From positions 744,001 through 808,000 of the forward strand of contig CAWKOR010000002.1 of the NCBI GenBank assembly GCA_963851325.1: a DNA stretch of 64,000 bases, written 5' to 3'. Position numbers and translations under genes: made by a program. The notes beneath the pieces were generated by a model. It searched no databases, was not told the DNA's origin, and was given only the letters and a program-made list of their open reading frames with translations. Every line of letters begins with the position of its first letter. Position 1 is the first letter of the stretch. Shown here piece by piece: positions 54,297-61,943 of the stretch. This DNA comes from DATGKG01 sp963851325 (GTDB lineage: Bacteria > Desulfobacterota > Binatia > Binatales > Binataceae).

Positions 54297-55871
54297 ATGG
54301 CCTCCGCGATGAACCACTCTAAAGGACCGCGGCAACTGATCATCGGACTGGATGCGATGGAATGGGAGCTGGTGCGGAAGTGGGCCGCCGCCGGCAAGTT
54401 GCCAACCTTTCGCCGGTTGATGGAGGAAGGCGCTCAGGCAACGCTGACCACGGCGGCCGACCGCTTCCCGGATGCGGCTTGGAGCTGCGCGTGTTCGGGA
54501 CTCAATCCCGCACATTCGGCGCGGTATTTTTATGTACAACACGATCCGCAAACCGGCGGCATGCGCTACATGCCCGACGACACATTTGGCGTGAGTTATT
54601 TTTGGGATCATCTGAGCGATGCGGGACGGCGAGTCGGGGTCCTCGACGTGCCGCATGTGGGCGTCAACCAACGATTGAATGGATTTCAGCTCTCCTGGGG
54701 AACCCACGCGCCGCAGGGACCACGCTTTTCCACGCCGGTTTCGATGCTGTCCGAAGTTGAACAACGTTTCGGCCGCTATCCGGTCGGGGAATGCGACTCG
54801 GTCAACTCTGAAGCGCAACGCAAAAGCCTCCGCCGAAGCCTGCTGGAAGGAGCAAAGGCGCAGGGCGAATTGTTTCGCCATTGCATTACCGAGCGCGACT
54901 GGGAGGTGCTGATCGCGGTGTTCTCCGCACCGCATTGTGCAGGGCACCTTTTTTGGCACGACATGGACCCGAGCCATCCCCGCCATGACCCCGACGATCG
55001 CCTCCAACTCGCCGATGCGATCGAGGAAGTCTATTGCGCGATCGATCGCGAAGTCGGTGCGATGATCGAGGCCGCAGGTCCAGGTGTCCGAGTGTACGCA
55101 GTGGCCGCACATGGGATGGGTCCGCTCTACCATGCGTCGTGGAATCTTCAGGAGATGCTCGACTGTTGGGGATACGGCGATGGAGTTGCCGGCAACGGAC
55201 GCGATTCGGCAGTTGCGCGTCGCGGAAGGATCAACCCGTGGCGCATCCTGCGCTTGATGGTCCCGGGCAAAATGCAATACGCGATCTATGAGGCGCTTCC
55301 GCCTCGGATACGCAACGAGCTGGTGTTCCGCTTCTATCGCGGCAATCAATCATGGGACAAATGCCGAGCCTTCGCGGTGCCGAACAATGACTCGGTCGGC
55401 GCGATTCGGATCAACCTGAAAGGACGCGATCGCAGCGGCATCGTGGAACCGCAGGAGTATGAGCGGATCTGCCACGAGATTTGTGCGGCGCTGATCGAGT
55501 TGAAGGATCCGGTTAGCGGTAAGCCCGTGATTGAGTCAATCTCACGCATCCAACGGGAGTTGCACGGCCCGCGCCTCCAACTGTTGCCGGATCTCGCGGT
55601 AAAGTGGGAGCAGTCGTTTCCATGGACCTCGGTGCATTCGCCGCGCTTCGGCACCATCCAGCTACGCGAGCAGGATTTGCGTTCCGGATCGCATACTGGG
55701 CATGGATTCCTGCTCGCCACCGGTGATGGTATCCCAAAGGCGGCGACGATTTCCGGAGCGTCGGTTTACGATATCGTCCCAACCATCATGAGCGCCGCCG
55801 GCGTGCCCGCTCCGGAAGGATGTGAAGGACGCCCGCTGTTTTGCGGACTCACAGAATCTCATGCCGGATAG
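54297..55871 (+). CDS. Type I phosphodiesterase/alkaline-phosphatase-superfamily protein (paralogue)
   Basis: A 524-residue protein related to the one at 29904-31388. It starts with LIIGLDAMEWELVRKWAAAGKLPTF (metal Asp strand), and FPDAAWSCACSGLNPAHSA is the equivalent of the nucleophile and P-G-E-H-G block. It has lost the P-G-E-H-G form. HGMGPLYHA and GSHTGHGF supply His/Asp metal ligands. ATG 54297 lies on the far side of the gnd start, and ATG 54309 is a possible alternative. It diverges from gnd and precedes a HAD phosphatase gene by 24 bases. Substrate unknown. Confidence 0.76.
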   Translation: MASAMNHSKGPRQLIIGLDAMEWELVRKWAAAGKLPTFRRLMEEGAQATLTTAADRFPDAAWSCACSGLNPAHSARYFYVQHDPQTGGMRYMPDDTFGVSYFWDHLSDAGRRVGVLDVPHVGVNQRLNGFQLSWGTHAPQGPRFSTPVSMLSEVEQRFGRYPVGECDSVNSEAQRKSLRRSLLEGAKAQGELFRHCITERDWEVLIAVFSAPHCAGHLFWHDMDPSHPRHDPDDRLQLADAIEEVYCAIDREVGAMIEAAGPGVRVYAVAAHGMGPLYHASWNLQEMLDCWGYGDGVAGNGRDSAVARRGRINPWRILRLMVPGKMQYAIYEALPPRIRNELVFRFYRGNQSWDKCRAFAVPNNDSVGAIRINLKGRDRSGIVEPQEYERICHEICAALIELKDPVSGKPVIESISRIQRELHGPRLQLLPDLAVKWEQSFPWTSVHSPRFGTIQLREQDLRSGSHTGHGFLLATGDGIPKAATISGASVYDIVPTIMSAAGVPAPEGCEGRPLFCGLTESHAG

Positions 55872-55895
55872 CGCGACAACAGAAAGGATGAAGGC

Positions 55896-56540
55896 GTGGC
55901 GATAGAAGCGGTGCTCTGGGATTTCGGAGGTGTTTTCACCAGCTCTCCGTTTGAGGCTTTCAGGCGCCACGAAATCCAACGCGGGTTGCCCGCGGATCTC
56001 ATTCGAACTATCAACGCCACCCATCCTGATTCCAATGCATGGGCGCTCTTCGAACGCGGCGAGATCGATAGTCACGCTTTCGATCGCAAGTTCCTCGAAG
56101 AGTCGGCCGCGCTTGGCCATCCGGTGCGCGGGGCGGAAATTCTTCCCCTCCTTTCGGGCGAGGTGCGGCCTCGCATGGTTGAAGCGCTGCTGGTTTGCAA
56201 GCGCCACTTCAAAGTCGGCTGTATCACCAACAACATGGTGCATGGCCACGGACCAGGCATGGCCGCGAGTCCGGAGCGCGCCTCGCGTGCGAGCGACATC
56301 ATGCGCCATTTCCACGCCATCATCGAAAGCTCCAAGGCGGGCGTACGCAAGCCCGATCCTCGCATTTACCTCATGATGTGCGAACTGCTCGGCGTGGAGG
56401 CGAAGGCGTGCGTCTACCTTGATGACCTTGGGATCAACTGTAAGCCAGCCGCAAAACTCGGCATGGTGGCCATCAAAGTGGTCAGCGAGGAGCAAGCCCT
56501 GGCCGACCTGGAGAGCGCTACCGGGCTCAAGTTTCCCTAG
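55896..56540 (+). CDS. HAD-superfamily hydrolase (epoxide-hydrolase N-domain-like phosphatase)
   Basis: A 214-residue HAD-IA protein starting at GTG 55896, after AAAGG. Motif I is WDFGGVF (nucleophile Asp10, and D-F-G-G as in the soluble epoxide-hydrolase N-terminal group). Motif II has CITNN, motif III Lys is in GVRKPDPRIY, and motif IV is YLDDLGIN. A small cap domain lies between motif I and II. Likely a phosphatase on a small lipid or sugar phosphate. Twenty-four bases after the phosphodiesterase gene, so possibly cotranscribed with it. Confidence 0.88.
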   Translation: MAIEAVLWDFGGVFTSSPFEAFRRHEIQRGLPADLIRTINATHPDSNAWALFERGEIDSHAFDRKFLEESAALGHPVRGAEILPLLSGEVRPRMVEALLVCKRHFKVGCITNNMVHGHGPGMAASPERASRASDIMRHFHAIIESSKAGVRKPDPRIYLMMCELLGVEAKACVYLDDLGINCKPAAKLGMVAIKVVSEEQALADLESATGLKFP

Positions 56541-56619
56541 CCAAGACTGCTACCCATAGCTTTCGCGCGATCCCGCATCCATTCGACGGATAGTAAGGAG
56601 CCGGTTCGGTTCCCAGCAA

Positions 56620-56631
56620 CTGGCGCGCCAG
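56620..56631. promoter_or_regulatory. 12-base perfect palindrome upstream of the Crp/Fnr gene
   Basis: CTGGCGCGCCAG lies in the 198-base spacer before the regulator gene, 107 bases before its start. It may be an operator or the foot of a terminator for the HAD gene. Weak evidence. Confidence 0.25.
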
Positions 56632-56738
56632 CTAGCGTGTCCCGCTGAGCAAAAAAGGGTAGTTGGTCGGATTTGTGACATAAGGTGAAGCCGCCGCGTG
56701 CCAGCCGCGCTGCTCGAACCGAATAAGATCGGTGCTGT

Positions 56739-57443
56739 ATGCGGCATCGCCAGAAAATTCCCGCTACTGCGGTTTCGGAACAGACTCGGCTGCTGGAACG
56801 GATAGCATGGCTCTCGGATTCCGGACGAAGCAGGCTCAACGACGAAGGACGTTTGATCAGGTATCGCGCGCGCCAACCTATCTACCGCGAGCGCAGCCCC
56901 GCCGATCGGATATTTCTACTGCTGGCCGGAATCGCAAAAATCTATAACACCCACGATAAGGAACGCACTCTCGTTACATTGCTTGGGCCCGGTGACACCT
57001 TCGGGATCGGCGGTCTGTTTCCCGAGAGCACGCGCCGCTACTCATGCGAGGCGGTCAGAGACTGCATAGCCCTGAGTATCAAACCCCAGACTTTTTCCGA
57101 GGCTGTGTTCGGAACCTCATTGGACCGGGTCGGACCGGCGCTCGCAAACACTGTAGGCCATTGGTTTGATTTGCTATCGCGTTACACACACTTCGTCCGC
57201 CTCGGCACACGCGGCCGGCTTGCGCTGTCGCTACTTGAGATGTCGCGTAAATTCGGAGTGCGTGATTCCCGCGGCGTCCTGCTGCCGCTATCAATGAGCC
57301 ACGCCGAGCTCGGTACCCTGGTGGGATCGTCGCGGCAACACGTCACGGTACAATTGAAAGACTTTGAGCGTGGCGGATTTCTGATTCGTGATGGACGCCA
57401 CCTGATACTTATTCCGGAGCTGCTTGAGACCGCCTTGGGATAG
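56739..57443 (+). CDS. Crp/Fnr-family transcription regulator
   Basis: A 234-residue protein. The cyclic-nucleotide-binding-type beta barrel spans residues 30-145 (ARQPIYRERSPADRIFLLLAG, FGIGGLFPE). The conserved Arg and Ser of cAMP-binding Crp are not in place, so a different signal is likely. No N-terminal Cys cluster of Fnr is seen. A long central helix precedes the winged helix-turn-helix (about residues 190-225, SHAELGTLVGSSRQHVTVQL). It probably controls nearby or remote genes. Its target is unknown, and the paired small genes downstream are possible but unproven targets. Confidence 0.9.
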   Translation: MRHRQKIPATAVSEQTRLLERIAWLSDSGRSRLNDEGRLIRYRARQPIYRERSPADRIFLLLAGIAKIYNTHDKERTLVTLLGPGDTFGIGGLFPESTRRYSCEAVRDCIALSIKPQTFSEAVFGTSLDRVGPALANTVGHWFDLLSRYTHFVRLGTRGRLALSLLEMSRKFGVRDSRGVLLPLSMSHAELGTLVGSSRQHVTVQLKDFERGGFLIRDGRHLILIPELLETALG

Positions 57444-57561
57444 TGCCTGGGCATACCTTGGCGGGTGACTTCGCCTTTGCTGGTGGCTTCGGATGAGCAG
57501 ATCCTGTTTTTGAGGTGGAGCGTGCCGGCGTCGTGCGAGCTTCGACACTGCGGCCGAGATG

Positions 57562-57783
57562 CTACCCGGCCGACGCGCGAATCCCCGCGTGCTTGAGCGC
57601 GGCGACTGCGATTTCCGCGTCGGCATCGCGCTCGAGGATTATCCCGGCGGCACCGTTACCAAATCGCCCGGCGCCACGAATCCGGATTAGGGATCGGTGA
57701 AGCGCAACCAAGGCGGTCTGGATTTGATGATCGACCTCGAAGGTTTTGGCGTCGGGCTTGGGCAGCTCAAGCAGGATTTGCAT
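57562..57783 (-). CDS. 73-residue protein, paralogue of the gene at 58013-58234
   Basis: A 73-residue protein from ATG 57783 (a longer frame reaches 57897 but adds a non-coding-looking stretch). It begins MQILLELPKP and ends AALKHAGIRASAG. It aligns along most of its length with the protein encoded divergently at 58013: I/V-I-L core, Gly-rich turn followed by G-I-I-L, a D/N-A-E helix, and an A-G-I-x-A-S end. The pattern (strand, helix, strand, strand, helix, strand) recalls an ACT-like fold. No named family is recognised. Confidence 0.6.
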   Translation of the reverse strand: MQILLELPKPDAKTFEVDHQIQTALVALHRSLIRIRGAGRFGNGAAGIILERDADAEIAVAALKHAGIRASAG

Positions 57784-58012
57784 AGGTGTCGCAAGCTTCC
57801 TTGATGAGATGATGTCGACGATTGTGGGAATTAACCGGTTGGAAGTCAAAAAGGTACGGTTAAACAATCTCACCTCCTGGTTAACTCTCGTTAGCACCGT
57901 TCTAACAAACGATTGGTTTGGTCAGAAACGTGACGAGCTATCTAAGCGTGGAGGCTAACATCGCACAGACTGTCCCCGCTATGGTGCGCGACGGGATTGA
58001 CCGGGGGAGCCT
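57784..58012. promoter_or_regulatory. Divergent spacer with repeated GGTTAA/TTAACC elements
   Basis: Between the two 73-residue genes. TTAACC (57831-57836), GGTTAA (57858-57863) and GGTTAA (57879-57884) occur, the last two 21 bases apart (two helical turns). A dyad GTTAG-N7-CTAAC lies at 57890-57906, and another CTAAC at 57955-57959. These could be binding sites of one regulator controlling both genes. Confidence 0.5.
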
Positions 58013-58234
58013 ATGCGAATCATCATTCAAGCCGCGGCCGCAGACCGCGATATCGGCGACGAAGTACGCCGGGCGATAGAAGTGTTACGCATCGCCCTTA
58101 TCCTTGTCTCGGGAGGCGGTACCGTGGAGCGCGATGGTACTGCGTATGGTGTGATCCTGCTTTCCTCCTCCAACGACGCAGCCCTCGCGCTGGAAGTTCT
58201 CACCACGGCAGGCATAGTGGCCTCGATGGATTGA
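58013..58234 (+). CDS. 73-residue protein, paralogue of the gene at 57562-57783
   Basis: A 73-residue protein starting at ATG 58013 with GGGGGAG five bases before it. It begins MRIIIQAAAADRDIGDEV and ends LTTAGIVASMD. It has the same length and layout as the divergent protein at 57562: short N-terminal strand, helix, Gly-rich turn, strand reading G-V-I-L-L, helix, and a final A-G-I-V-A-S strand. Small, soluble, probably a dimeric or heterodimeric ligand-binding domain. Function unknown. Confidence 0.6.
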   Translation: MRIIIQAAAADRDIGDEVRRAIEVLRIALILVSGGGTVERDGTAYGVILLSSSNDAALALEVLTTAGIVASMD

Positions 58235-58305
58235 CCGCCAGTCCAGGATTCATTTTCCGAAATTTCTTTTTGGATTCCCGTGCTGGCCAGATCGGTCCAC
58301 TCGGA

Positions 58306-58390
58306 TGCCGGGGGCGGGACTCGAACCCGCACGGAGGTTACCCTCCAGGGGATTTTAAGTCCCCTATGTCTGCCATTCCATCACCCCGGC
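58306..58390 (-). tRNA. tRNA-Leu (anticodon TAA)
   Basis: Read on the minus strand, an 85-base tRNA: acceptor GCCGGGG pairs with CCCCGGC, anticodon arm GGGGA-CTTAAAA-TCCCC with anticodon TAA, an extended variable arm typical of class II tRNA-Leu, T arm GCGGG-TTCGAGT-CCCGC, and discriminator A. All arms form perfectly. Confidence 0.97.
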
Positions 58391-58514
58391 ATGACGAGCC
58401 GCATAGTGCAAAATCTATCGCAGCGCATGCTTCAATGCATCGAAAATGTTCTGCCCGGGCAGCCAGTCCTTGCAGGCTGTATATGCAGCGATGCCTCGGC
58501 AGCCTATCCTTCTT

Positions 58515-59198
58515 ATGATGAGTCGCAAGCACTCGAACCTTGGGCGTCGATTCGCGATCGTGCTGACAGCGGTTTCGATTTCTGCCTGTGCGGTGGCCCC
58601 GGCGCCCATAGCCCAAACTTCGCAAGTGGTGGCGACTCCCATTAAGGGAGAGCTCTCGGTAGCAGTGAACAAGGCGCCGGTCGTCGGAGATGTCACGCCG
58701 GTCAACGTATCGGTCGCCAACGGCACTGACATAACCCGCACCATAGTCCCGAGCCAGATTTTCGCAATCAATCAATCGGGTCAGCGAGTCGCGCCACTTC
58801 CTCCGGGTGAAGCGGCGCGCCAGGCGGGCGGCGCGAATGAACTCAAGGGTGCGCTTGCCAGCGGTGCGGTGAGCGGCGTTGCGGGAGGCGCTTTGGGCGC
58901 AGGACTCGGCGCGGCAGTAGGCGCGGTCACGGGAGGACTCGGCACCGGCGCAATCATCGGCGCCGCGACTGGCGCAGGATGGGGCATGTTCAGCGGGGCC
59001 CAGCGCGGCCAGGACCGTGCTGATTCGCAGGCGGGCGCCCAACTCGGCTCGCTGGCACTGCCTCAGCAGGATGTCGCGCACAACTTCACGGTGAGCGGTT
59101 ACGTCTTCTTTCCCAAGGGCGACTATCAGCAGATCCAGGTGCTGATGATAAACCGCGAAACCGGCGATACCGAAGTCGTCACGCGTCCCTGGCCTTAG
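58515..59198 (+). CDS. Glycine-zipper lipoprotein
   Basis: A 227-residue protein. The start ATG 58515 (or 58518) gives MMSRKHSNLGRRFAIVLTAV followed by lipobox-like I-S-A-C. The frame upstream to 58446 is not needed. A central Gly/Ala-rich zipper (GALASGAVSGVAGGALGAGL and the repeats after it, about residues 110-165) is a typical membrane-spanning or peptidoglycan-linked segment. Lipoproteins of this kind are placed in the outer membrane, where they often help membrane integrity. The C-terminal domain (FTVSGYVFFPKGDYQQIQV) is a beta-rich fold of unknown role. Confidence 0.75.
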   Translation: MMSRKHSNLGRRFAIVLTAVSISACAVAPAPIAQTSQVVATPIKGELSVAVNKAPVVGDVTPVNVSVANGTDITRTIVPSQIFAINQSGQRVAPLPPGEAARQAGGANELKGALASGAVSGVAGGALGAGLGAAVGAVTGGLGTGAIIGAATGAGWGMFSGAQRGQDRADSQAGAQLGSLALPQQDVAHNFTVSGYVFFPKGDYQQIQVLMINRETGDTEVVTRPWP

Positions 59199-59212
59199 GA
59201 ATCAGGCAAAAC

Positions 59213-59236
59213 CACAGAGGCACAGAGAGCACAGAG
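59213..59236 (+). repeat. Three close copies of CACAGAG
   Basis: CACAGAG occurs at 59213-59219, 59221-59227 and 59230-59236, just after the lipoprotein gene. This short purine-rich repeat is reminiscent of intergenic repeats found in many environmental genomes. No gene is affected. Confidence 0.5.
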
Positions 59237-59351
59237 AAGAAATCAGATGCGGATCGCAGCGGTCCTATTCAGAAAACCTTCCCGGAGGGGATCCGAGGCC
59301 CGCATCTTTTTCTGACCGTGCCTCGATGTCACGGTGGTTTTGGCTGTCTTC

Positions 59352-59771
59352 TTACTTCTGCGCGAGCAATCCCTTGCCCGGCACGAAGTTGATCTCAAGA
59401 CGAATGCCATCGGGATCTTCGAACAGCACTGAGTAATATCCTGGCGCCCAGGAACCCTCCTCCGGGGGATGCACGATCTTCGCGCCGAACTCCTTGAGAG
59501 ATTGATATGCCGCATCGATATCCTCACGAGTGCGCGCGCGAAAGCACAGGTGATGCAGCCCGACCCGCCGTTGCGCGAATTTCTCGCCGCGGTACTGCTG
59601 GTCGCCACGCATGATGCCGAGCGCGGTGCGCCCGCCGACACAGTAGTAGGTATCGGGATTCTGAATTACCGGCGTCAGTCCGAGGAACGGCAACAGCTTT
59701 TCATAGAACGCACGCGAAGCCTCGAAATTCGCCGCGGTCAGCATCACATGCGCCATTCCGTTGATTTCCAT
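59352..59771 (-). CDS. VOC-superfamily (glyoxalase-like) protein
   Basis: A 139-residue protein with the paired beta-alpha-beta-beta-beta modules of the VOC fold. HVMLTAANFEASRAFYEKLL starts the first module, with His8 as metal ligand. GLHHLCFRA gives a second His, and DPDGIRLEINFVP gives the Glu ligand. Likely a metal-dependent lyase, dioxygenase or resistance-type protein. The reaction is not readable. It lies 24 bases from the methyltransferase gene on the same strand. Confidence 0.88.
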   Translation of the reverse strand: MEINGMAHVMLTAANFEASRAFYEKLLPFLGLTPVIQNPDTYYCVGGRTALGIMRGDQQYRGEKFAQRRVGLHHLCFRARTREDIDAAYQSLKEFGAKIVHPPEEGSWAPGYYSVLFEDPDGIRLEINFVPGKGLLAQK

Positions 59772-59794
59772 TCGCGCACCTCCGTGGATCGTGC

Positions 59795-60523
59795 CTATCG
59801 TCGCCGCGGCTTGAGCGTGATCGAGGTGCCGATGAAGAGACCGCGATTCATCAGCCCCTTTTCATCGTATGTCACATCCAGTCCGGCCGCGTTGAAGGCC
59901 TCGATATACTCAGCATTGTTGAACAGGAACAGCTCATGCTCCTGGGTCAGGTACTCGATACCCTCGGGCGTTCCGACCAGCATGTGCCATTTGAATAGCG
60001 ACATCCGTCCCTTCGCGGCTGGAATGTCCATCCGCCCAATCTTGAAGTTCGGCTTGTCGACATAGAGCGCATGAATGCCGCCTGGCTTCCAGGTCTCCTC
60101 GGTTAGCCATGGCTCGATGATCAACACGCCGCCAGGTTGCATATGACGCGCCATGTTGATGGTCGCATCGCGCAATTCCATCGGCGACTTCAAATATCCG
60201 ATCGAACTAAAGAGACAGGTCACGATGTCGAATCGGCGTCCGAGATCGAAATTGCGCATGTCGCCCTGATGGAAGGTGGTTTGCGGATAATTGGTGCGCG
60301 CGACCTCGAGCATCTCGGGCGTCAGATCGATTCCCTCCACGGAATAGTACTTCTGCAGAAAGGACAGATGCGTGCCGGTCCCGCATGCGACGTCGAGCAA
60401 GGCGTTGCCCGGCGAAGTTTTCTTTTCCGCGATGATCTCGTGCAGCCGCTTTGCTTCGGCTTCATAATTCTTGAAGCTGTAAAGCGCATCGTAAATCCTG
60501 GCGAGTTTCGAATACTCCGTCAT
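59795..60523 (-). CDS. Class I SAM-dependent methyltransferase
   Basis: A 242-residue protein with motif I LLDVACGTGTHLSFLQ (SAM-binding), motif II around YSVEGIDLTPEMLEVAR (Asp contacts ribose) and RRFDIVTCLFSSIGYL (motif IV). Likely acts on a small molecule. It is followed on the same strand by the VOC gene, with which it could share a transcript. No substrate is evident. Confidence 0.9.
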   Translation of the reverse strand: MTEYSKLARIYDALYSFKNYEAEAKRLHEIIAEKKTSPGNALLDVACGTGTHLSFLQKYYSVEGIDLTPEMLEVARTNYPQTTFHQGDMRNFDLGRRFDIVTCLFSSIGYLKSPMELRDATINMARHMQPGGVLIIEPWLTEETWKPGGIHALYVDKPNFKIGRMDIPAAKGRMSLFKWHMLVGTPEGIEYLTQEHELFLFNNAEYIEAFNAAGLDVTYDEKGLMNRGLFIGTSITLKPRRR

Positions 60524-60580
60524 CGTCGCACCGAATCTCGATTAGCATGCCCTGAAAGCGGCCCACGATGAAACGTCGTC

Positions 60581-60612
60581 AAAGAAAACGGCCTCGCGAA
60601 CTCGCGAAGCCG
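60581..60612 (-). terminator. Rho-independent-type terminator of the propeller-like gene
   Basis: A hairpin of CGGC-C-TCGCG / CGCGA-A-GCCG arms around a four-base loop (60589-60612), with one mismatch, stands 28 bases after the stop of the gene at 60640. Read on the minus strand it is followed by TTTTCTTT, a U tract. This is a textbook intrinsic terminator. Confidence 0.75.
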
Positions 60613-60639
60613 CCTTCTCAACTTCCTTCGCGATTGGTT

Positions 60640-61695
60640 TTACAACATCGAGCTGATCACGACGATCGCGCCTTTGCCCGGCTTCCCCTGCTCCGAAGGA
60701 TCCGCAATCACCATCGCGCTGCCGGTTATTCGCAGACAGTTCGGATCGACGAGACCGCTGGCGAAGGGGCGCACAACGCCTTTGTTATCGACGCGATAGA
60801 CCTGCCCGTCGCGATCGGCGTTGTTCTTGGCCGCGGCTTTGCCGGAATCGAGGACAAACAAGTTTCCGGCATAGCTGCCGAACCCTGACGGCGCGTAACC
60901 CCAGCCAGTCGGGTTGACGAATCCCACCAGGTACTCGGTCTTCGGTTTGCCGTCGGGACCAAAGACGCTGATGCGTCCGACCTTGGCAGCGATTTCCATG
61001 TGCGGACGCAGACCGACCAACATAGCGTTTGGCGCTTTCGGATCGTTGGGTGCGGCAAAGGAAACGTTGGTGATCTCGAACACCGGTGCGCTATCGAAGG
61101 TGGCAAATGCTTTTGCCTTGCCGCTCGAATCAATCTCGTAGATCGTTGCGTTGCCATTGGAGACCGCGTAGAGCTTGCCGGCGAAGGGACTTCCGACTGC
61201 ACCGAACTCGAGGTCACGGCATTCGCTGGCCTTGCCGCCGTTGAGCTTGCCGGCATCGGGAAGCTTCGCGAACGATGTGGCGGCGGCGCCTCCAATACGC
61301 ATGATCTCGCACGGCGCCTTCTCATCTGCACCCGACGCAACAAAGACCTGCCCAGTGTAGGCTCCGAATCCTGCCGGAGCGATCGCGACGCCCGCCGGAT
61401 TCGCAACCTTGGCCAGCGTCGTCGAATTTCCTCCGCTCATCGGCGCCGACATCACCGCGCCCGATGCGTCGGAGAAAATCAGCTTGCCGTGATCCACCTG
61501 GACGTAGAGGGGACTGGTCGCGCCCGCAATCTTGAGCGCTTTAATCTCGTAAGCGATCTCGACATCGAGTCCCTTACCGGCGGCGGCGTTCGCGATTTGC
61601 GCACCAAAAATGCCCGATGATGCGAGCACCACGGCAGCCACCACCCCGGCCGCCATCATAAATCCCCACCAGCTATTTTTTCTTGTCCAGTTCAT
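60640..61695 (-). CDS. Secreted beta-propeller-like protein
   Basis: A 351-residue protein. A hydrophobic stretch (WWGFMMAAGVVAAVVLASSGIF) ends at an A-N-A-A-A-like signal-peptidase site near residue 37. The mature part has repeated blade-like segments in which G-Y/F-x-G-N/Q-V/L-F-V recurs (AYTGQVFVASG, SYAGNLFVLDSG, and PFAGKLYAVSNG). Relatives are NHL/SMP-30-like propellers. Likely an exported binding or scaffold protein. Its start overlaps the small gene 61673-61888 by 23 bases; a hairpin terminator follows it. Confidence 0.8.
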   Translation of the reverse strand: MNWTRKNSWWGFMMAAGVVAAVVLASSGIFGAQIANAAAGKGLDVEIAYEIKALKIAGATSPLYVQVDHGKLIFSDASGAVMSAPMSGGNSTTLAKVANPAGVAIAPAGFGAYTGQVFVASGADEKAPCEIMRIGGAAATSFAKLPDAGKLNGGKASECRDLEFGAVGSPFAGKLYAVSNGNATIYEIDSSGKAKAFATFDSAPVFEITNVSFAAPNDPKAPNAMLVGLRPHMEIAAKVGRISVFGPDGKPKTEYLVGFVNPTGWGYAPSGFGSYAGNLFVLDSGKAAAKNNADRDGQVYRVDNKGVVRPFASGLVDPNCLRITGSAMVIADPSEQGKPGKGAIVVISSML

Positions 61696-61888
61696 CCAGC
61701 GCCTCGTTTATGAAATATCTCTGTCCCGGGTCACGATCGTCCATCTCCGCCTTGCGTTGCGAAACCCACTCCGCAACACCGATAACAGCCGCCTCCTCCG
61801 CATCGGAAATCCCGAGCGCGCCAGCAACCAGCTCCAGTTGCGCAAATAGCTCATCGGGCAGTTCCAATTGAATTTTTCTTCCCGCCAT
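61673..61888 (-). CDS. Small 71-residue protein, ribbon-helix-helix-like
   Basis: A 71-residue protein from ATG 61888, with AGGTG six bases before it (a GTG at 61897 gives three more residues). Sequence MAGRKIQLELPDELFAQLEL starts with a strand and helix resembling ribbon-helix-helix antitoxins or DUF-type small proteins, then an acidic helix and a Lys-rich end. Its end overlaps the propeller gene start by 23 bases, showing cotranscription. Its function is unknown. It diverges from the ribonuclease gene. Confidence 0.6.
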   Translation of the reverse strand: MAGRKIQLELPDELFAQLELVAGALGISDAEEAAVIGVAEWVSQRKAEMDDRDPGQRYFINEALDELDKKK

Positions 61889-61943
61889 TGTTAGCACCTG
61901 TCATATAGTCTTTTGAAACCCGCCCCGTCAAAATGATTAGTCC

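Noticed and set aside
54168..55349. 393-residue minus-strand frame over the second phosphodiesterase
   Set aside because: It overlaps the gnd start and runs antisense to a gene with superfamily motifs.
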